Source: Saprospiraceae bacterium
Lineage (GTDB): Bacteria > Bacteroidota > Bacteroidia > Chitinophagales > Saprospiraceae
Assembly (NCBI GenBank): GCA_020436835.1
Contig: JAGQWZ010000094.1
Span: 55,431-119,430 of the forward strand
Direction of reading: 5' to 3'
Length of the DNA stretch: 64,000 nt
Position numbers and translations under genes: made by a program. Under the pieces are notes generated by a model that did not search any database, was not told the DNA's origin, and saw only the letters and a list, made by a program, of their open reading frames with translations. Shown in pieces: positions 62,015 to 64,000 of the stretch (the stretch's first letter is position 1; each line of letters begins with the position of its first letter).

Positions 62015-62527
62015 ATGGTTAGGAAGATGTCCATGATAATAGCTCTCCTGATGGCCCATCATTGTGGGGGACAACATTTGTCTGCGTATGTGATTGGGGC
62101 CACCGGAGGTACTTTGAAATCCGAGGAACTAACACTTTCAATCTGTGCCGGGCAGGCTGGCTTTGCCGGCTCGCTGGAGGCGGAAAAACAGATGCTGAAC
62201 GTAGGCTTTCTCCAGACACTTTTGGATCAAAGTACTCGAATAACCTATGCAGAAAAAGATCTTTCGCTGTTGGTCTATCCCAATCCCATGTCCGACTACT
62301 TTACCTTGTCTATACTTTCCACCAAAGATTTGAGAGTGTTTTGTCAACTACGAGACTATCTGGGAAGGATAATTATACATCTGGATACTCAGAATTTTGC
62401 TGAATCCTTTGAAAAGACCTTTTCCGGCCTCACCTTATCAAATGGTATTTATCAATTGGAGGTGACACTGGTAAAACACCAGGGCCTGGCGAACCGGTAT
62501 TTTGTCCCACTTATCTGCATTAACTAA
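62015..62527 (+). CDS. secreted protein with T9SS type A sorting domain
   Basis: This 170-residue protein has a short signal-like N-terminus (MSMIIALLMAHHCGG), a glycine-rich segment QHLSAYVIGATGGTLKSEEL, and a C-terminal T9SS type A sorting domain: LLVYPNPMSDYFTLSILSTK, YLGRIIIHLDTQN, and FSGLTLSNGIYQLEV. The PNP motif and the spacing are characteristic. The body is small, so it may be a short cargo protein. It lies between two fibre-like genes on the same strand, with gaps of 34 and 15 bp, and is probably in the same transcript. Confidence 0.8.
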   Translation: MVRKMSMIIALLMAHHCGGQHLSAYVIGATGGTLKSEELTLSICAGQAGFAGSLEAEKQMLNVGFLQTLLDQSTRITYAEKDLSLLVYPNPMSDYFTLSILSTKDLRVFCQLRDYLGRIIIHLDTQNFAESFEKTFSGLTLSNGIYQLEVTLVKHQGLANRYFVPLICIN

Positions 62528-62542
62528 AATTTATGATCTGCC

Positions 62543-63757
62543 ATGAAAAAATCAATAGCCACAGTGATTGCATTGCTCTTTGCTTTGCACCTTCCCGCTC
62601 AGACACAGCTCGAAATTCAGGGTGATCCATCCTCAACAGATACCGTCGCCATTATCAAAGTCAACTATAGTGGTTTCAGTTCGGATGAAGCAATAGGACT
62701 GGTGGTGAGTACACCGGAAAGTATTATTGGAAAAGGAATAGCCGGATCATTCTGGGGTGCCAGACGGGGGCTGGTGGCTGGTTCGGATCATGGAATTGCA
62801 CTTTTTGCCGAGAGCCAGAACGGTCTGGGACTCTCTGCAAAAAGCAATATGAATTCGGCCATTGTAGGGGTAAGCCAGTTAAATCAGAATCTGATATTTA
62901 ACATTACGGACAAAGCGGGCGTGATTGGGATCAGTGACGATACTATCGGAGTCCTGGGTATTTCAATTAAGGCTGATGGTTATGGCCTCTTGGGTAAATC
63001 CACTGCTCTCCGGGGGCGAGCGGTGAAAGGTATCGCTTATGGTGAGAACAGTATTGGCTCAATGGGGATTGCAGCTGCAGCAAACAGTACCGGTGTTTGG
63101 GGGGATGGTTATACCGGAGGTTTTTTTAGGGGAAGTAACGGTACAGCCATTCAGCTTGGCGGGGCCGTAACTAATTATTCGAATCCAGCGGAAGGTGCTG
63201 ATGATGCGGTGATCCGTAGTCAAAAAAGCCAGATCCATGGTGACTTTATCCTGGTCACTAATGATGAAATGGCCATCAGACTGGACGATGACGGTAACAG
63301 TACTTCTCATTTCAAAGTATTCAATGGCGACAGTGTGCAGATCTTTAGCCTGGATGAGGGTGGAAATCTGACAATTACCGGTACGTATAGTCCATCATCA
63401 GATATAAATCGAAAGGAAAATTTCAGGGATATTGATTCAGATGGAATTCTTGAGAAATTAGCCTCTTTATCTATCACAGAATGGCAATTCAAAGGGGAGG
63501 CGGCCCGGCATATTGGTCCGATGGCTCAGGATTTCCATGATGCTTTTGGGCTTGGCCAAAATCGGACCACCATTGCGACTGTAGATGCCGACGGCATTAT
63601 CATGGCAGCTATCCAGGCTCAACTGGATCTGATCCATCAGCTGCAAAAGCAGAACGGGGGTCTGTACGATGAGATTCGAAGTATCCGGATGCAACTGAAG
63701 GAAATGGATGATCTGAAGTCAAGACTGGAAAAGCTGGAATCAGTAATCAGCAAATAA
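62543..63757 (+). CDS. secreted fibre-like protein with C-terminal S74 chaperone domain
   Basis: This 404-residue protein has a signal peptide (KKSIATVIALLFALHLPAQ), then TQLEIQGDPSSTDTVAIIKV, a glycine-rich beta-rich region of about 250 residues, and an S74 (endosialidase-type intramolecular chaperone) domain at the C-terminus: SSDINRKENFRDID, AARHIGPMAQDFHDAF and IIMAAIQAQLDLIHQLQKQN. In phage tail fibres this domain trimerises the fibre and then cleaves itself. Its N-terminus is closely related to the next gene (63773). The final helix probably forms a coiled coil. Type IX export is not obvious as no sorting domain follows. Confidence 0.82.
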   Translation: MKKSIATVIALLFALHLPAQTQLEIQGDPSSTDTVAIIKVNYSGFSSDEAIGLVVSTPESIIGKGIAGSFWGARRGLVAGSDHGIALFAESQNGLGLSAKSNMNSAIVGVSQLNQNLIFNITDKAGVIGISDDTIGVLGISIKADGYGLLGKSTALRGRAVKGIAYGENSIGSMGIAAAANSTGVWGDGYTGGFFRGSNGTAIQLGGAVTNYSNPAEGADDAVIRSQKSQIHGDFILVTNDEMAIRLDDDGNSTSHFKVFNGDSVQIFSLDEGGNLTITGTYSPSSDINRKENFRDIDSDGILEKLASLSITEWQFKGEAARHIGPMAQDFHDAFGLGQNRTTIATVDADGIIMAAIQAQLDLIHQLQKQNGGLYDEIRSIRMQLKEMDDLKSRLEKLESVISK

Positions 63758-63772
63758 CCAATAACACTCATT

Positions 63773-64000
63773 ATGAAAACTACTAGCAAACACGGTTGTA
63801 AGCCTTGGCTTTCAATTTTCAACTATTTCATACTATGTATACTACTATTCCATTCCAATTTAGGCCCGGCTCAAACTCAACTCGAAATACAGGGGCACCC
63901 AAATTCCACCGATACCGTGGCACGGATCAATGTAAACTTTAGCGGAGTAAGTGAGGTAGTAGGACTAGCCGTTCATTCGAGACCAGGTCCTACGTTGGGA
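63773..64000 (+). CDS. paralogue of the preceding fibre-like protein (cut by window end)
   Basis: The ORF opens at ATG 63773 with a signal sequence (SIFNYFILCILLFHSNLG) and continues PAQTQLEIQGHPNSTDTVAR, which matches the mature start of the protein at 62543 (TQLEIQGDPSSTDTVA) almost residue for residue. It is 76 codons long to the edge and has no stop, so it is incomplete. It is 15 bp after the previous stop, so it is probably the next gene of the same operon and a tandem duplicate. Confidence 0.85.
   Translation, partial: MKTTSKHGCKPWLSIFNYFILCILLFHSNLGPAQTQLEIQGHPNSTDTVARINVNFSGVSEVVGLAVHSRPGPTLG

Noticed and set aside
60175..64000. prophage tail-fibre region
   Set aside because: There are no capsid, terminase, integrase or lysis genes. 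Signal peptides and a T9SS domain point to bacterial surface proteins.

Overview
This window is chromosomal DNA of a member of the Bacteroidota, most likely of the Saprospiria/Chitinophagia side of the phylum (the rank is inference). Evidence: type IX secretion sorting domains (a type B/CHU_C domain at 19227-20945 and a type A domain at 62015-62527), promoters of the Bacteroidota form TTTG-N20-TAnnTTTG ahead of rplM and tRNA-Val, an unusually long SecA, a rplM-rpsI-rpsB-tsf cluster, a mutL gene preceded by the small conserved membrane protein usual in this phylum, and weak Shine-Dalgarno sequences. No rRNA, CRISPR array, intact insertion sequence or prophage is visible.

Layout. 1-3458: housekeeping genes (ridA, trpS, an FAH-family hydrolase, metK). 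3550-10069: an IlvD/Edd sugar-acid dehydratase of the L-arabinonate type, then a two-gene module best known from Planctomycetes, a lipoprotein with PSCyt1-DUF1549-LamG-DUF1553 domains and a Tat-exported DUF1501 protein. 10070-11182 (minus): a DUF3524 glycosyltransferase related to tRNA-queuosine mannosyltransferase. 11248-16309: a GAF-SpoIIE phosphatase, a TM2-TPR-SHOCT protein, a CBS protein, a BamA/TamA-like outer-membrane protein and NAD kinase, tightly packed. 16440-19032: a small membrane protein, then a JAMM-fold protein without its metal ligands next to an E1-like (MoeB/ThiF)-rhodanese protein without its zinc cysteines. 19227-28503: a T9SS cargo protein divergent from secA, followed by a SPOR protein, rodA, tgt (all zinc ligands replaced) and an LptF/G permease. 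28685-29218: a lone ECF sigma factor.

29240-36614 is a long minus-strand run: type 2 IPP isomerase, class II HMG-CoA reductase, a 405-bp gap with a possible short mobile repeat, a GYDIA-type GHMP kinase, an NADPH:ferredoxin-type reductase, an Nfu/NifU protein, a terminator, an inositol-phosphatase-like protein and a MacB-like permease. The first three point to isoprenoid synthesis by the mevalonate pathway. 36873-41690: a TPR protein, rplM-rpsI-rpsB-tsf, a terminator and pyrH. 41889-46230 (minus): purF, then an ECF sigma, anti-sigma and repeat-protein triad. 46413-53547: a small membrane protein, mutL, two rhomboid proteases, an EEP-family phosphatase/nuclease, cysS and an M28/glutaminyl-cyclase-like lipoprotein, nearly all touching or overlapping. 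53677-55686: a seven-haem cytochrome c fused to TPRs. 55830-55904: tRNA-Val(UAC), followed by about 960 bp of AT-rich non-coding DNA and an orphan sugar transferase. 57802-60009: an APC transporter with two universal-stress domains. 60175-64000: surface proteins with GIGTxxP repeats, a T9SS type A domain and an S74 chaperone domain, including two adjacent paralogues, the last cut by the window end.

The strongest candidates for unusual biology are the metal-site-less JAMM/E1 pair, the zinc-less TGT in a genome that also has a queuosine mannosyltransferase homologue, the PSCyt/DUF1501 module beside a sugar-acid dehydratase, the sigma/anti-sigma/repeat triad, and a 35-36 bp intergenic repeat found at two gene 3' ends.
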